From Oceanospirillaceae bacterium (GTDB lineage Bacteria > Pseudomonadota > Gammaproteobacteria > Pseudomonadales > Balneatricaceae): a stretch of 45,983 bases of DNA. The stretch is from assembly GCA_013373085.1 (NCBI GenBank), contig JABXIM010000184.1, forward strand, positions 1 to 45,983, given 5' to 3'. The notes under the pieces are model-generated. The model was given only the letters and a program-made list of their open reading frames with translations. It searched no databases and had not been told where the DNA came from. Of this stretch, positions 1 through 8,981 are shown piece by piece (position 1 is the stretch's first letter; every line of letters begins with the position of its first letter). The position numbers and the translations under genes were made by a program.

Positions 1-28
1 GCGAGTTCGAGTCTCGTTTCCCGCTCCA
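1..28 (+). tRNA. 3' end of tRNA-Gly (GCC), cut by window start
   Basis: The first 28 bases match the 3' end of the E. coli-type tRNA-Gly(GCC): T-stem GCGAG, T-loop TTCGAGT, closing strand CTCGT, acceptor strand TTCCCGC, discriminator T and an encoded CCA at 26-28. The 5' part and the anticodon lie outside the window, so the isotype rests on recalled sequence similarity of this end. The gene is the apparent integration target of the island that follows. Confidence 0.88.
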
Positions 29-29
29 A
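11..29 (+). repeat. attL: 19-bp direct repeat in tRNA-Gly 3' end
   Basis: GTCTCGTTTCCCGCTCCAA covers the end of the T-loop, the acceptor strand and the CCA of tRNA-Gly, plus one base. It is repeated without mismatch at 21229-21247, and identity stops on both sides. Just downstream (41-60) is a small inverted repeat, CAGAC...GTCTG, of a kind that may belong to an integrase arm region. Confidence 0.8.
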
Positions 30-76
30 ATATTCGTCTACAGACGTCCACTGGAGTCTGTAAGTCGTTGAAAGAA

Positions 77-96
77 GGGGCGAAAGCCCCTTTTTT
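77..96 (+). terminator. Rho-independent terminator after tRNA-Gly
   Basis: GGGGC-GAAA-GCCCC followed by six T residues forms a compact GNRA-loop hairpin with a U tract, a textbook intrinsic terminator. It would end the tRNA transcript and shield the integrase remnant from it. Confidence 0.85.
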
Positions 97-254
97 CGTT
101 CCAGCGAAGTCTGCTGAAATCCACCTACGGCCAGCCTTTTTAAGGCCAGAATTGAGGCCAAACTAAAGGGGTGGCGTCAGTACCGGATTGTTGCTGGGGT
201 CGGGCGGGAGCCGTGACGAGCATAGAGCCTAAGTCTCAGCTTAGGAGCTATGAG

Positions 255-379
255 ATGGCACTCTCCGATCTGATCATCCGCCAAGCCAGGACCACTGGAA
301 AAAGCTACAACCTCCGCGATACTGACGGCCTGGGGCTAGTCGTCTCGCCAGCTGGTGGCAAGTCCTGGCACTTCCGCTA
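255..379 (+). pseudogene. Truncated P4-type tyrosine integrase (N-terminus only)
   Basis: About 42 residues remain, starting at an ATG eight bases after an AGGAG Shine-Dalgarno. The peptide (MALSDLIIRQARTTGK..., then [19 protein letters not shown]) matches the N-terminal DUF4102 arm-binding domain of P4/CP4-type integrases, which usually run to about 400 residues. Reading ends where the sequence passes into an IS5-family transposase remnant on the other strand. The catalytic R-H-R-Y domain is absent. The gene's place directly after the tRNA and attL supports its identity as the island integrase. Confidence 0.85.
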
Positions 380-765
380 CTGATTGACCTCGTCGAAGAT
401 CTGGCGTGCCAGGCCATGTTGTTCCAACAGGTGGCGGAACTTCAAAATCGTGGAGTGATCCGGGATGGCCTTGTCCAGCGATAGGCCGGCAAACAGGCGC
501 ATGGAGGCAATCTCGTATAGTGCATGTTCCATGGCCGGATCACTGATGTGTCGGACCACTGAGGTTGTACCACTGTTGCATGCAGTGAATCCGGAGCATG
601 GTCGTCAGCGGATAGGGCCGACGCCCATTACCCGCCTTTGGATAATACGGCTCGATCAGCGCTTCCAACCGCGCCCACGGGATCAGCTTGTCCATCCGGC
701 CGAGGAATTTTTCCTTGGCGCTTGTTGCTGAACTCACTGTCTGCGAATGTGAGCTGCTGATCCAT
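377..765 (-). pseudogene. IS5-family transposase remnant
   Basis: On the minus strand an ATG at 765 opens [17 protein letters not shown], then after a frameshift near 720 continues as [20 protein letters not shown] and [20 protein letters not shown]. After a second shift near 540-560 it continues as [20 protein letters not shown] and [16 protein letters not shown]. These are the N-terminal (DUF772-type) blocks of IS5 transposases. The second shift coincides with a near-duplicated 16-bp stretch (CAGTGGTCCG / CAGTGATCCG). The catalytic DDE half is missing, and the coding sequence stops at the junction with the integrase fragment. No terminal inverted repeats were found. Confidence 0.85.
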
Positions 766-826
766 GGGCGTTTCCTTGATGCAGTTGATGGCCGCAATTG
801 TCCCATGAGCCGGACTTGATCACACC

Positions 827-2470
827 TTAGATGCCCTCCAACGCCAATTGTCGAATTCGTTTCTTGTCGATCTTGCCGACACTGGTCTTGGGTATTGCCT
901 GGACGAAGTCGATATGGCTGGGTATTGCCCACTTATTGATCTTACCTTCTTGAACGAAGCCGGTCAGAAAGGCGCGGATATCGTCGTCCGTCGTTTCGCT
1001 ATTAGCTGGAACGATAAGCGCGCAGGGCCTTTCGCCCCAGTCGGCATCGGGTAAGCCGACAACTGCAACTTCTTGAACATCGGGGTGTTCGCTGATCAGG
1101 GTTTCCAGCTCCAGGGACGAGATCCACTCACCTCCGGTTTTGATGACATCCTTGATACGATCCTTGATTTCTATGAAACCCGTTGGATGGATGCAGGCAA
1201 TATCACCGGTATGGAGCCAGCCATCTTCCCAGAGCGCCTCCTGTTTATCCGGCTCCTTGATGTATCCGCGCGTCAGCCAGGGCGCCCGGACGACGACCTC
1301 GCCAACGTGGTCTCCATCATGAGGCAAGGGAGTACCATCCCCGTCGAGGATTCGAATATCGACCATGTTGACCGGCAGGCCGGTCTGGCGGCGGAACTCC
1401 AGTTGCTGCGCCGGCGCGAGCGCCAACATGTCGTCATTCAGGCTAGTGATGGCCAGCAGCGGGCAGGTTTCCGACATGCCATAGCCGGTATACAGGTGGA
1501 TTCCTTTGGCCTGCGCGCGTTCGGCAAGCCCCTGCGGCAGTGCGCTACCACCAGTAAGGATTTTCCAGTCTTGGAAGTCTGCCGAGAGACTTTCGTCGCA
1601 GCCGAGCATCATTTGCAGTAGCGTGGGTACACAATGTGAAAATGTCACCCCTTCGGTTTGCTGCAGCCTCACAAGACTGTCGGCTTCGTAGCGGCCGGGA
1701 TACACCTGCTTCACACCCAGCATCGTCGCGACATACGGAACGCCCCAAGCATGAACATGAAACATCGGGGTGATGGGCATATACACGTCGTGCGAGCGAA
1801 GTAGGGGAGCGCCTTCATACGCTGCCAGGTTGCCGACGGCGTTCAGTGTGTGCAGCACCAACTGGCGATGTGTGAAATAGACCCCCTTGGGATTTCCGGT
1901 GGTGCCGGTGGTGTAGAAAGTCGTGGCGACCGAGTTTTCGTCGAAGTCGGGAAAATGGTAGTGGCAATCGGCGCCCTCGAGCAACTCTTCGTATTCGCCG
2001 ATGAGTGGAAGTTCGGTTTCCGGACGGTTGTCGTCAGTTAGCAGGATGCACCCGCGGACGCTTTCGAGACTACCTTGAAGGTTCTCGAGCAGCGGCACGA
2101 AATCCCGGTGAGCCAGTACAAGCTGGTCCTCTGCATGGTTCATGGTATAGAGAACCTGCTCGTCCGAAAGGCGAATATTTACGTGATGCAAAACCGCGCC
2201 AATCATCGGCACCGCGAAAAAGCATTCCAGATAGCGATGGCTGTCCCAGTCAAGTACGGCGACGGTGTCCCCGGCGCGAACGCCAGCAGCGGTCAGGACG
2301 TTAGCGAGTCGGCTAACACGTTCGATGAGAGTTGGGTAGTCGTATCTAAACAGGTCGCGATAAACGATCTCATGGCCGTTATGGTGCCGCTGGGCTGACA
2401 TCAGCAGGCGTTTGATCAACAGCGGATATTCGTAGGCGGCGTCAGCTGGCTTAATAATTTTTGTATCCAT
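827..2470 (-). CDS. Acyl-CoA ligase, AlkK/FadD-like (paralogue 1)
   Basis: This 547-residue AMP-forming acyl-CoA synthetase would activate a carboxylic acid with ATP and CoA. Visible adenylate-forming motifs are the P-loop [14 protein letters not shown] near residue 195, [15 protein letters not shown], the hinge [16 protein letters not shown] and the C-terminal SVGKIDKK catalytic-lysine region. It resembles medium/long-chain ligases of the AlkK type; the substrate cannot be read from sequence. I prefer the ATG giving [20 protein letters not shown] over an upstream GTG because the paralogue at 18162 begins the same way (MNTRIIDPSAGAYQYPLLIK). The two are clearly related along their whole length. 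It is monocistronic and lies downstream of a LysR gene on the same strand. Confidence 0.93.
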   Translation of the reverse strand: MDTKIIKPADAAYEYPLLIKRLLMSAQRHHNGHEIVYRDLFRYDYPTLIERVSRLANVLTAAGVRAGDTVAVLDWDSHRYLECFFAVPMIGAVLHHVNIRLSDEQVLYTMNHAEDQLVLAHRDFVPLLENLQGSLESVRGCILLTDDNRPETELPLIGEYEELLEGADCHYHFPDFDENSVATTFYTTGTTGNPKGVYFTHRQLVLHTLNAVGNLAAYEGAPLLRSHDVYMPITPMFHVHAWGVPYVATMLGVKQVYPGRYEADSLVRLQQTEGVTFSHCVPTLLQMMLGCDESLSADFQDWKILTGGSALPQGLAERAQAKGIHLYTGYGMSETCPLLAITSLNDDMLALAPAQQLEFRRQTGLPVNMVDIRILDGDGTPLPHDGDHVGEVVVRAPWLTRGYIKEPDKQEALWEDGWLHTGDIACIHPTGFIEIKDRIKDVIKTGGEWISSLELETLISEHPDVQEVAVVGLPDADWGERPCALIVPANSETTDDDIRAFLTGFVQEGKINKWAIPSHIDFVQAIPKTSVGKIDKKRIRQLALEGI

Positions 2471-2728
2471 CTGTTCACATCTCTGGTGTTTTCCAACACT
2501 GCCGTAGGACACTGCGCTTCAGTGAATCTGGTCGGGCGGCCAGGACAGTGAAAATATGATCGAAATAAAATGCGACCGCGCGGCTCGTCCAGTCCGGGCA
2601 TAGCCGCGTGGTCGCCAAGCATGGGCTTCCAGTTAATGGCGATCCTTCACCCTGGCGTCGCTTTGGGGTTGAGCATGGCGACAGGTTCAATATAGAGAAG
2701 TGCTATATATTCTTGAAGTTTATTTTAG

Positions 2729-3667
2729 TTATATTTTTGTATTCATAGTGGTGATATTTATCGGCGTTGGCGGAGTTAGGTCGAGTTGCTGTTGTAGCAA
2801 TCGCTCTCGCAGCCAGCGGTTGGCTTGATCCAGATCGGAACTCTTGTGCCAGTAAAGGTGCCACTCCAGTGACGGCATCTCGAAGGGCAACTGGAGAATG
2901 CGGGCATTGTATTGATGCGCCAGGCGTGACGGTACGGTCAGCGCGAGATCCGTTCGTAGAGCGACGAGAGGGGCGACCATATAGTGTTTGACCCTGAGCT
3001 TGATGTCCCGGGCGAGGCCGAGGTTGTTCAGCGCAGCATCGACCTGCCCCATGCCGCCGGGCCGGCTCGAAACCAGGATATGGCCAAGTGCCAGGTAGTC
3101 GTCCAGTGTCAACTCATCACCCACCACGGGATGGTCGCTACGGACCAGACAAACGTACTGGTCTGTCACTAGCGGCTGATGACAGAGCTGGGGATCGCTC
3201 ATCAGTGGTACCTCGATGGCTAGGTCGAGGGTGCCGCTGGCGAGCGCCTTGGGGGCATCCTGGCGACTGTGATAGTGGCTTTCGATACCGAGTCCCGGCG
3301 CGATGCCCTGCAGTTCCTCTTCAAGCGCCGGGAGCAGCAGGGCTTCGGGCAGGTCATTCATGCTGAGGCGGAACACCTTGTCCGAACTTTCGGGACAAAA
3401 GCGATTGCCTTCCTGCACGCTCAGATTGAGCAACTGCAGGGCTTCGCGCACCTGAACCGCGATATTGTCCGCTACCGGGGTCGGTGCCATGCCCTGAGGT
3501 GTGCGGATGAAGAGTTGATCGTCAAAGGTTTTGCGCAGTCTCGACAGTGCATTGCTGACGGCCGGTTGCGTAATCGACAGTATTTCCGCAGTACGAGTCA
3601 GGTTACGGACGCTGTAGATGGTGTCGAACACAACGAAAAGGTTCAGGTCAACTTGGGCGAGACGCAT
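2729..3667 (-). CDS. LysR-family transcriptional regulator (NodD/LeuO-like)
   Basis: The protein of about 312 residues has an N-terminal winged helix-turn-helix (LNLFVVFDTIYSVRNLTRTA, then ITQPAVSNALSRLR) and a C-terminal periplasmic-binding-protein-like effector domain. The start at 3667 (MRLAQVDLNLF) has GGAG nine bases upstream; the longer start at 3682 has none. It is divergent from the histidine phosphatase gene, with a 115-bp gap holding the palindrome TTATTCA-TAATG-TGAATAA. A related palindrome precedes the acyl-CoA dehydrogenase operon at 8826, so I infer it regulates that operon and itself. The effector is unknown; a CoA ester or the free acid of the pathway is plausible. Confidence 0.93.
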   Translation of the reverse strand: MRLAQVDLNLFVVFDTIYSVRNLTRTAEILSITQPAVSNALSRLRKTFDDQLFIRTPQGMAPTPVADNIAVQVREALQLLNLSVQEGNRFCPESSDKVFRLSMNDLPEALLLPALEEELQGIAPGLGIESHYHSRQDAPKALASGTLDLAIEVPLMSDPQLCHQPLVTDQYVCLVRSDHPVVGDELTLDDYLALGHILVSSRPGGMGQVDAALNNLGLARDIKLRVKHYMVAPLVALRTDLALTVPSRLAHQYNARILQLPFEMPSLEWHLYWHKSSDLDQANRWLRERLLQQQLDLTPPTPINITTMNTKI

Positions 3668-3690
3668 TGGGCGACACTCCATAGACGTTA

Positions 3691-3709
3691 TTATTCATAA
3701 TGTGAATAA
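3691..3709. promoter_or_regulatory. Candidate LysR operator (7-5-7 palindrome)
   Basis: TTATTCATAATGTGAATAA is a perfect inverted repeat with 7-bp arms and a 5-bp spacer, which fits the T-N11-A pattern of LysR boxes. It lies 24 bp upstream of the LysR start and about 75 bp upstream of the divergent phosphatase gene. The core ATTCA-N5-TGAAT recurs at 8826-8840. Confidence 0.6.
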
Positions 3710-3782
3710 CTTAGCATTCCAATAATAAAGTTAAAATATGTTGGCCCAGCCTATAACCTCTTGTAAAAAACTGAGGTGATCT

Positions 3783-4457
3783 ATGGCAGAACTGTACGTC
3801 GTTCGACACGGTCAGGCGTCTTTCGGGGCCGAGGACTATGACCAGCTTTCCACCCTCGGGGAGCAGCAAGCTTTGTTGCTTGGACAATACTTTGCCGAGC
3901 GGGATATTCACTTCGATCGTGTCATGACCGGCACGCTGAAACGTCATCATCAGACAGCACAAGCCATCATCGAAGGCGCGGGGTGGGCGGCACCGGTTGC
4001 CGAACACCCGGGATTCGATGAATACGACTTCAAGACGCTAGTCGCGGTAGCCTGCCGCCTTCAGCCGCAACTAAGCGCTTGGTTTGACTCTTGCGACAAG
4101 AAGAGCTTTTACAAGGGCATGCGAGCTGCCTTGTTTCTCTGGCTGGAAGGACGGCTCGACGGTGCAGCACCAGAACGCTGGAATGACTTCAAGGCGCGCG
4201 TTTGCGGTGCTCTGACCGAGGTGCGACAAAGCGGCGCCGGCCGGACGCTGGCGATCAGTTCCGGTGGCGCCATGGGACTCGCGACTCAGCAGATAGTCGG
4301 AGGGCCCGACCACCTGGCCATCGACTTGAACATGCAGCTATTCAATACCGGCGTCTGCCGCTATTTCTACAACCGTGAACGAATACGCCTTGCCACCTTC
4401 AACGGGACACCTCACTTGGAACACCCGGCAGGGACGGATCTGATCACTTACGCCTGA
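3783..4457 (+). CDS. Histidine phosphatase family protein (second His replaced)
   Basis: This 224-residue protein belongs to the phosphoglycerate-mutase/histidine-phosphatase superfamily. The phosphoacceptor motif VVRHGQAS places the catalytic His at residue 9, and TGTLKRHHQTA and PGFDEYDF follow as in the family. The usual second catalytic histidine (SHGG) is replaced by SSGG in LAISSGGAMG near residue 161, a change I also recall in some bacterial relatives. The start has a good GAGGTGAT Shine-Dalgarno. The gene is divergent from the LysR regulator. As it shares the island with a small-molecule phosphotransferase and ACAD pair, it might remove a phosphate from a pathway intermediate; that is inference. 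Confidence 0.88.
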   Translation: MAELYVVRHGQASFGAEDYDQLSTLGEQQALLLGQYFAERDIHFDRVMTGTLKRHHQTAQAIIEGAGWAAPVAEHPGFDEYDFKTLVAVACRLQPQLSAWFDSCDKKSFYKGMRAALFLWLEGRLDGAAPERWNDFKARVCGALTEVRQSGAGRTLAISSGGAMGLATQQIVGGPDHLAIDLNMQLFNTGVCRYFYNRERIRLATFNGTPHLEHPAGTDLITYA

Positions 4458-4484
4458 TCGGAGATCTGGACTGCAGGGCGCCGA

Positions 4485-5471
4485 TCAGGTGCCCTGTACC
4501 GTCAATACGACCTTGCCGATATGCTGACCGCCCTCCATCAGGCGATGCGCGTCGGCAGCCTCTGAGAGGGGGAAGGTCGTGAAAATCACCGGCTTGACCG
4601 AACCGGACGCCAGCCAGGGCCAGACCGTCTCGCGCAGCGAGGCCGCGATGCGTCCCTTCGACGCCGTCGACTGGGCCCTGATGGTCGATCCGCTCCACGT
4701 CAGTCGCTTCACCATGAAAGGCATTATGTCGACTTCGGCTTTCGCACCACCCAGCATGGCGATGGACAGCAGCCGTCCATCATTCGCCAGCGCCTGCAGG
4801 TCGCGGCCGATATAGTCGCCGCCCACCATATCCAGAATGACATCGACGCCGTTACCGTCCGTCAGGCGATCTATTTCCTGCACGAAGTCCTGCTCGCGGT
4901 AATTGACGACGTGATCGGCGCCGAACGAAGCGCAGGCGCGTGCCTTGTCTTCGGATCCCACCGTCACGAAAACTTTTGCGCCCATGGCCTTCGCCAGCTG
5001 GATCGCGGTGGTGCCGATACCGCTGCTGCCGCCATGGATCAGCAGCGATTCGCCGGCTTTCAGGTGGCCGCGATCATTGAGGTTGAACCAGACCGTGAAG
5101 AAGGTTTCCGGCAGCGCGGCCGCATCGGTAAGACTCAAACCCTCTGGTACTGGCAGGCAGCACTCCACTGGCGTCTTGACGAGCTCGGCGTAGCCGCCGC
5201 CGGGTACGAGCGCGCAGACTTTGTCGCCGGGGCTCCAGCCGGTGACTCCGGCACCCGTTGCGGCAATCTTGCCGGCTACTTCGAGGCCGAGGATTGGCGA
5301 TGCCCCGTGGGGCGGCGGGTACTTACCCTTGCGCTGTAGCAGGTCGGGGCCGTTGACCCCGGCGGCCGCGACGCGGATAAGCACTTCACCAGGACCCGGT
5401 ACGGGCTCCGGCCGTTCAGCACAAATCAGTACGTCCGGGCCACCTGGCTCCTTCATATCGATATATTTCAT
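4485..5471 (-). CDS. Zinc-free quinone oxidoreductase (QOR/PIG3-type MDR)
   Basis: This 328-residue medium-chain dehydrogenase/reductase has the N-terminal GroES-like fold (PGEVLIRVAAAGVNGPDLLQ, GLEVAGKI) and a Rossmann NADPH site (HGGSSGIGTTAIQLAKAMGA, near 145-165). The structural zinc cysteine cluster is absent, as in quinone oxidoreductases of the PIG3/TP53I3 type. Such enzymes reduce quinones or alpha,beta-unsaturated carbonyls with NADPH. It is the last gene of the minus-strand run from 8673 and starts 20 bp after the SDR stop. An enoyl-CoA or unsaturated-ketone reductase role is possible but cannot be decided from sequence. Confidence 0.92.
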   Translation of the reverse strand: MKYIDMKEPGGPDVLICAERPEPVPGPGEVLIRVAAAGVNGPDLLQRKGKYPPPHGASPILGLEVAGKIAATGAGVTGWSPGDKVCALVPGGGYAELVKTPVECCLPVPEGLSLTDAAALPETFFTVWFNLNDRGHLKAGESLLIHGGSSGIGTTAIQLAKAMGAKVFVTVGSEDKARACASFGADHVVNYREQDFVQEIDRLTDGNGVDVILDMVGGDYIGRDLQALANDGRLLSIAMLGGAKAEVDIMPFMVKRLTWSGSTIRAQSTASKGRIAASLRETVWPWLASGSVKPVIFTTFPLSEAADAHRLMEGGQHIGKVVLTVQGT

Positions 5472-5490
5472 TTTTAGGTTACCTCCGGAT

Positions 5491-6261
5491 TCAAATCAGA
5501 CGGGTGTGGTGGGCGCCATCCACTGGCAGCACCGCTCCGTTGATGAAAGAGCCTGCGTCGCTGGCGAGCAGGATGACCGGCCCAACCAGTTCGTCGAGTT
5601 GGCCCAGGCGTCGCGCGGGCATAGACCGAATGTAGGCCTGCCCCTTGTCGCTGGCGAAGAAATCCGCGTTCATTTCGGTTTCGAACCAGCCCGGGGCAAT
5701 GGCGTTGACGCGAATGCCATAGCGCATCAGGTCATTGGCGAGCGAACGGGTCAGCTGCACGACCGCGCCCTTGGAGGCGGCGTAAGCGCTGTAGCCCGGA
5801 TGGGTACCGAGGCCGAGTATCGAGGCGATATTGACGATGGAGCCGGGCTGTCCGGCTTCGACCAGGCGGCGTGCCGCTTCCTGGGACACGTGCCAGACCC
5901 CCTTGAGGTTGGTATCCAGCACAGCGTCCAGCGAGGCTTCGCCCATTTCCAGGAAGGGGGCGGGCGTGGCGATGCCGGCATTGTTGATGACGATATCGCA
6001 CAGGCCGACCTTGTCTGCCGCAGTGTCGAAGGCACTGTGAACACTGACAGGTGACGTTACGTCCAGCGCGACCGCCATCGCGGTGCCCCCGGAATCGTTG
6101 ATGGTACGGACCAGTTCTTCGAGTCGATCGACGCGGCGGGCCGCTACTACGATGGTGGCTCCGGCCTCCGCCAACCCTTGGGCGAGATGATAGCCGATGC
6201 CGCTCGAGGCGCCGGTGACGAGTGCAACTTTGCCTTCCAGGGAGAAGCGTTCTTTTGCCAT
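5491..6261 (-). CDS. SDR-family oxidoreductase (3-ketoacyl reductase-like)
   Basis: This 256-residue classical short-chain dehydrogenase has the cofactor motif TGASSGIG (16-23), the NNAG motif, the catalytic Ser in NIASILG and YAASK as the Tyr-Lys pair. AARRVDR after the second strand suggests NADP preference. In organisms with ACAD10/11-like genes, such SDRs often oxidise the 3-hydroxyacyl-CoA product; that role is inferred here. The start ATG has a weak upstream signal (GGAGAATACAAC). A 159-bp gap separates it from the phosphotransferase gene upstream, so it may have its own promoter or be an internal operon member. Confidence 0.93.
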   Translation of the reverse strand: MAKERFSLEGKVALVTGASSGIGYHLAQGLAEAGATIVVAARRVDRLEELVRTINDSGGTAMAVALDVTSPVSVHSAFDTAADKVGLCDIVINNAGIATPAPFLEMGEASLDAVLDTNLKGVWHVSQEAARRLVEAGQPGSIVNIASILGLGTHPGYSAYAASKGAVVQLTRSLANDLMRYGIRVNAIAPGWFETEMNADFFASDKGQAYIRSMPARRLGQLDELVGPVILLASDAGSFINGAVLPVDGAHHTRLI

Positions 6262-6420
6262 GTTGTATTCTCCATATGACGGGCGTCTTGAAGAGAGAAG
6301 CGCCGACCAATCCGGGTGGCTGACCTGAGGATAGACGGCGCAAAGTGAAAACGGGGACTTTATCGGCCAGGGAAGAGGCCGTTCGTTAACCCCGAGAAAA
6401 TTGCTGACAGGTGCTTGACG

Positions 6421-7449
6421 TCAGTTTCCACGTTCAATGAGGTCCATCGCCATTTCCGACAGCGGGCGGGCAAGTTCGCCGACTGCGAGCGCCCGAGTAC
6501 TTGATGCATTGCCTTCCAGGGCGCGCTTCTTCACGCCCTGGACGATGGCGGCGAGGCGGAAAAAACTGAACGCCAGGTAGAAATTCCAGTACTCGATACC
6601 ATCCAGGCCCATACGGGCGCAGTAGTCCTCGACGTATGCCGCTTCGGTCGGCAGCCCCAGGGCCCGCCGATCAAGACCGCCCAGGCCGTGCATCGTGCCC
6701 TCATGTGGCATGCGCCACTGCATACACTGGTACGCCAGGTCGGCGAATGGGTGCCCCAGCGTCGACAGCTCCCAGTCGACGACCGCAAGGATGCGCGGTT
6801 CAGTCGGGTGGAACAGGAAATTGTCCAGGCGATAGTCACCGTGGACCAGGCTGATCCGGCCGTCGTCTTCGGGCAGCTGCTGAGGCAGCCAGGCGATCAA
6901 CTGGTTCATGGCCTCGATGGATTCGGTTTCGCTGGCCAGGTACTGGCGGCTCCAGCGCGCGATCTGGCGTTCGAAATAGTTGCCGGCGCGGCCGTAATCG
7001 CCGAGGCCCACCGCGTCGACGTCGATGCAGTGCATCGCCGCCAGCACCCGGTTCATTTCGTCGTAGTAGTCGCGACGCCGGTCACGCTCGATATCGGGCA
7101 GCGCCGGGTCCCAGAACACGCGGCCTTCGACGTAGGACATCAGGTAGAAATCGCTGCCGATGATGCTGGCGTCCTCGCAGAGGTGGTAGGCCTCGGCGAC
7201 CGGCACGCCGGTTTTCCCGAGTGCCCGCATCACGCGGAATTCGCGGTCGATGGCATGGGCGGATTTCAGCAGTTCTCCGGCCGGTTTGCGACGCAGCACG
7301 TAGTCGCCGGAGCGGGTGCGCAGCCTATACGTCGGGTTGGACTGGCCGCCGGCGAACTTTTCCAGCGCTATCGGCCCCTGGAATCCCGGCAGCGCCGCTT
7401 CGAGGTAGGCCGTAAGACTACCGGTATCGATGTCCACAGTGTTCGTCAT
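6421..7449 (-). CDS. APH-fold phosphotransferase, ACAD10/LvaA-like
   Basis: The 342-residue protein has the aminoglycoside-phosphotransferase/choline-kinase fold. The Brenner motif LVHGDYRLDNFLFH carries the catalytic Asp and metal-binding Asn, and VVDWELSTLGHPFADLA carries the DFG-equivalent Asp. It resembles the kinase half of mammalian ACAD10/11 and LvaA of the levulinate pathway, which phosphorylate 4-hydroxyacyl-CoA rather than antibiotics. The start has GAGGAG upstream, made from the end of the preceding ACAD gene, only 12 bp away, so the two are translationally linked. Pairing with an ACAD is the main evidence for a catabolic role. Confidence 0.93.
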   Translation of the reverse strand: MTNTVDIDTGSLTAYLEAALPGFQGPIALEKFAGGQSNPTYRLRTRSGDYVLRRKPAGELLKSAHAIDREFRVMRALGKTGVPVAEAYHLCEDASIIGSDFYLMSYVEGRVFWDPALPDIERDRRRDYYDEMNRVLAAMHCIDVDAVGLGDYGRAGNYFERQIARWSRQYLASETESIEAMNQLIAWLPQQLPEDDGRISLVHGDYRLDNFLFHPTEPRILAVVDWELSTLGHPFADLAYQCMQWRMPHEGTMHGLGGLDRRALGLPTEAAYVEDYCARMGLDGIEYWNFYLAFSFFRLAAIVQGVKKRALEGNASSTRALAVGELARPLSEMAMDLIERGN

Positions 7450-7461
7450 GGGTGTAGCTCC

Positions 7462-8673
7462 TCAGGCCGCATAGCGTTTGATGGTCTCTTTGCCCAGCGA
7501 CGCCATATGCACCTGGTCGGGGCCATCGGCCAGACGAATGGTTCGGGCATAAGCGAAGGCTTCGGCAAGGAAGCTGTCCTGGCTCAGCCCGAGGGCGCCA
7601 TGGGCCTGGATGGCGCGGTCGATAACCCGCTGCGCCATGGTCGGGGCGGTAATCTTGATCATGGCGATCAGGTCCCGCGCCTCCTTGTAGCTGGCGCGAT
7701 CCATCTTGTCGGCCGCCTTCAGGGTCAGCAGCCGGGCTTGCTCGATGTCGCAGATCGAGCGCGCGATATCCTCACGTATCGAGCCCTGTTCACCGAGTGT
7801 CTTGCCGAACGCAACTCGTTGGTTCACTCGGGCGCACATCAGTTCCAGTGCCCGCTGCGCGCAGCCGATCAGGCGCATGCAGTGATGAATCCGGCCGGGA
7901 CCCAGGCGCCCTTGGGCGATTTTGAAGCCCTGGCCTTCGTCGCCGATCAGGTTCGTTGCCGGAACCCGCACGTTGTCGAACAGGATTTCCGCGTGGCCGT
8001 GGGGGGCATCGTCGGAGCCGAATACCCGCAGCGGACGCAGCAGCTTCACGCCCGGGGTGTTCAGCGGCACGATAACCTGCGACTGCTGCCGGTGCCGCGG
8101 TGCGTCGGGATCCGTTTTGCCCATCACGATCAGGAATTTGCACCGAGGATCCGGGGCGCCGGTAGTCCACCATTTGCGGCCGTTGATCACGTAGTCATCG
8201 CCATGCCGTTCGATCCGGCATTCAATATTGGTGGCATCGGAGGACGCCACGGCCGGTTCGGTCATCGCGAAGGCAGAGCGGATCTCGCCGTTCAGTAGCG
8301 GTTCGAGCCAGGTTCGCTTCTGTTCGTCACTGCCGAAGCGGGCTAGGACCTCCATATTGCCGGTGTCTGGGGCATTGCAGTTGAACACTTCGGGGCCGAT
8401 CAGCGAACGCCCCATGATCTCGGCCAACGGCGCGTATTCCAGATTGCTCAGCCCCGATCCGTAATCGTCGAATTCCGCCAGGAACAGGTTCCATAGCCCC
8501 TCGTGTCGGGCCCGAGCCTTGAGGTCCTCCATTATCGGCGGAATGACCCAGCGGTTGTCGGAACGCTCGATAAAGTCATGATACGCCGGCTCGGCCGGGT
8601 AGACATGATCGTCCATGAAGCGCTCGAGTCGGCCCAGGAGGTCTCGAACTTTGGGGCTGTGTTCGAAGTGCAT
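7462..8673 (-). CDS. Acyl-CoA dehydrogenase, ACAD10/11-like
   Basis: About 403 residues with the acyl-CoA dehydrogenase fold: FAD/substrate segment [69 protein letters not shown] and a C-terminal [12 protein letters not shown]. These blocks are characteristic of the ACAD10/11 (LvaC-like) branch, known to act after phosphorylation of 4-hydroxyacyl-CoA. The start at 8673 (MHFEHSPKV) is preceded by GAGGAG; a start 39 bp upstream lacks a good signal. It heads the minus-strand operon ACAD, phosphotransferase, SDR, quinone oxidoreductase and is divergent from the Liv ABC genes. The exact substrate remains open. Confidence 0.94.
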   Translation of the reverse strand: MHFEHSPKVRDLLGRLERFMDDHVYPAEPAYHDFIERSDNRWVIPPIMEDLKARARHEGLWNLFLAEFDDYGSGLSNLEYAPLAEIMGRSLIGPEVFNCNAPDTGNMEVLARFGSDEQKRTWLEPLLNGEIRSAFAMTEPAVASSDATNIECRIERHGDDYVINGRKWWTTGAPDPRCKFLIVMGKTDPDAPRHRQQSQVIVPLNTPGVKLLRPLRVFGSDDAPHGHAEILFDNVRVPATNLIGDEGQGFKIAQGRLGPGRIHHCMRLIGCAQRALELMCARVNQRVAFGKTLGEQGSIREDIARSICDIEQARLLTLKAADKMDRASYKEARDLIAMIKITAPTMAQRVIDRAIQAHGALGLSQDSFLAEAFAYARTIRLADGPDQVHMASLGKETIKRYAA

Positions 8674-8825
8674 GGTGCAGCTCCTCATTATTATCGGGTT
8701 GATCGGTGGCACCTGATTTTCGGGATGGCGGCGCTGCGGTCCGCGTTGGCTCGGCCACTCCCGATTTGCAAAGAGCCTAGGCCATTGCTCAATATTTTTG
8801 AAATTTATTATTGTTATAGTTTTAT

Positions 8826-8840
8826 ATTCATGCTGTGAAT
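8826..8840. promoter_or_regulatory. Candidate LysR operator at ACAD operon
   Basis: ATTCA-TGCTG-TGAAT has the same arms and spacer as the core of the palindrome in front of the LysR gene at 3693-3707. It lies about 153 bp upstream of the ACAD start, a usual distance for a LysR recognition site. Confidence 0.55.
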
Positions 8841-8981
8841 CTATTTGAACGTGATGAGAGAACAGCGCCTGTCGTAAGAGCGCCGCGCCGCTGCGCTTCT
8901 CGCCGCTATCGATAGGTTTCGCCGCGGAACCCGACTACAGCAGATGGCGTAGATTCTGCAGTTCCGCAGTCGCGCCTATAT

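Noticed and set aside
2486-2499. GTGTT-TTCC-AACAC stem just upstream of the first ligase
   Set aside because: The stem has only five weak pairs and no supporting context.
6688-8298. Long plus-strand open frame opposite the ACAD and phosphotransferase genes
   Set aside because: It is an antisense shadow in GC-rich DNA. The minus-strand genes carry family motifs and start signals; this frame has none.
8945-8960. Possible sigma-54 promoter (GG-N10-GC) before the Liv operon
   Set aside because: Only the GG/GC dinucleotides match; the flanking consensus is poor and no enhancer-binding protein gene is nearby.
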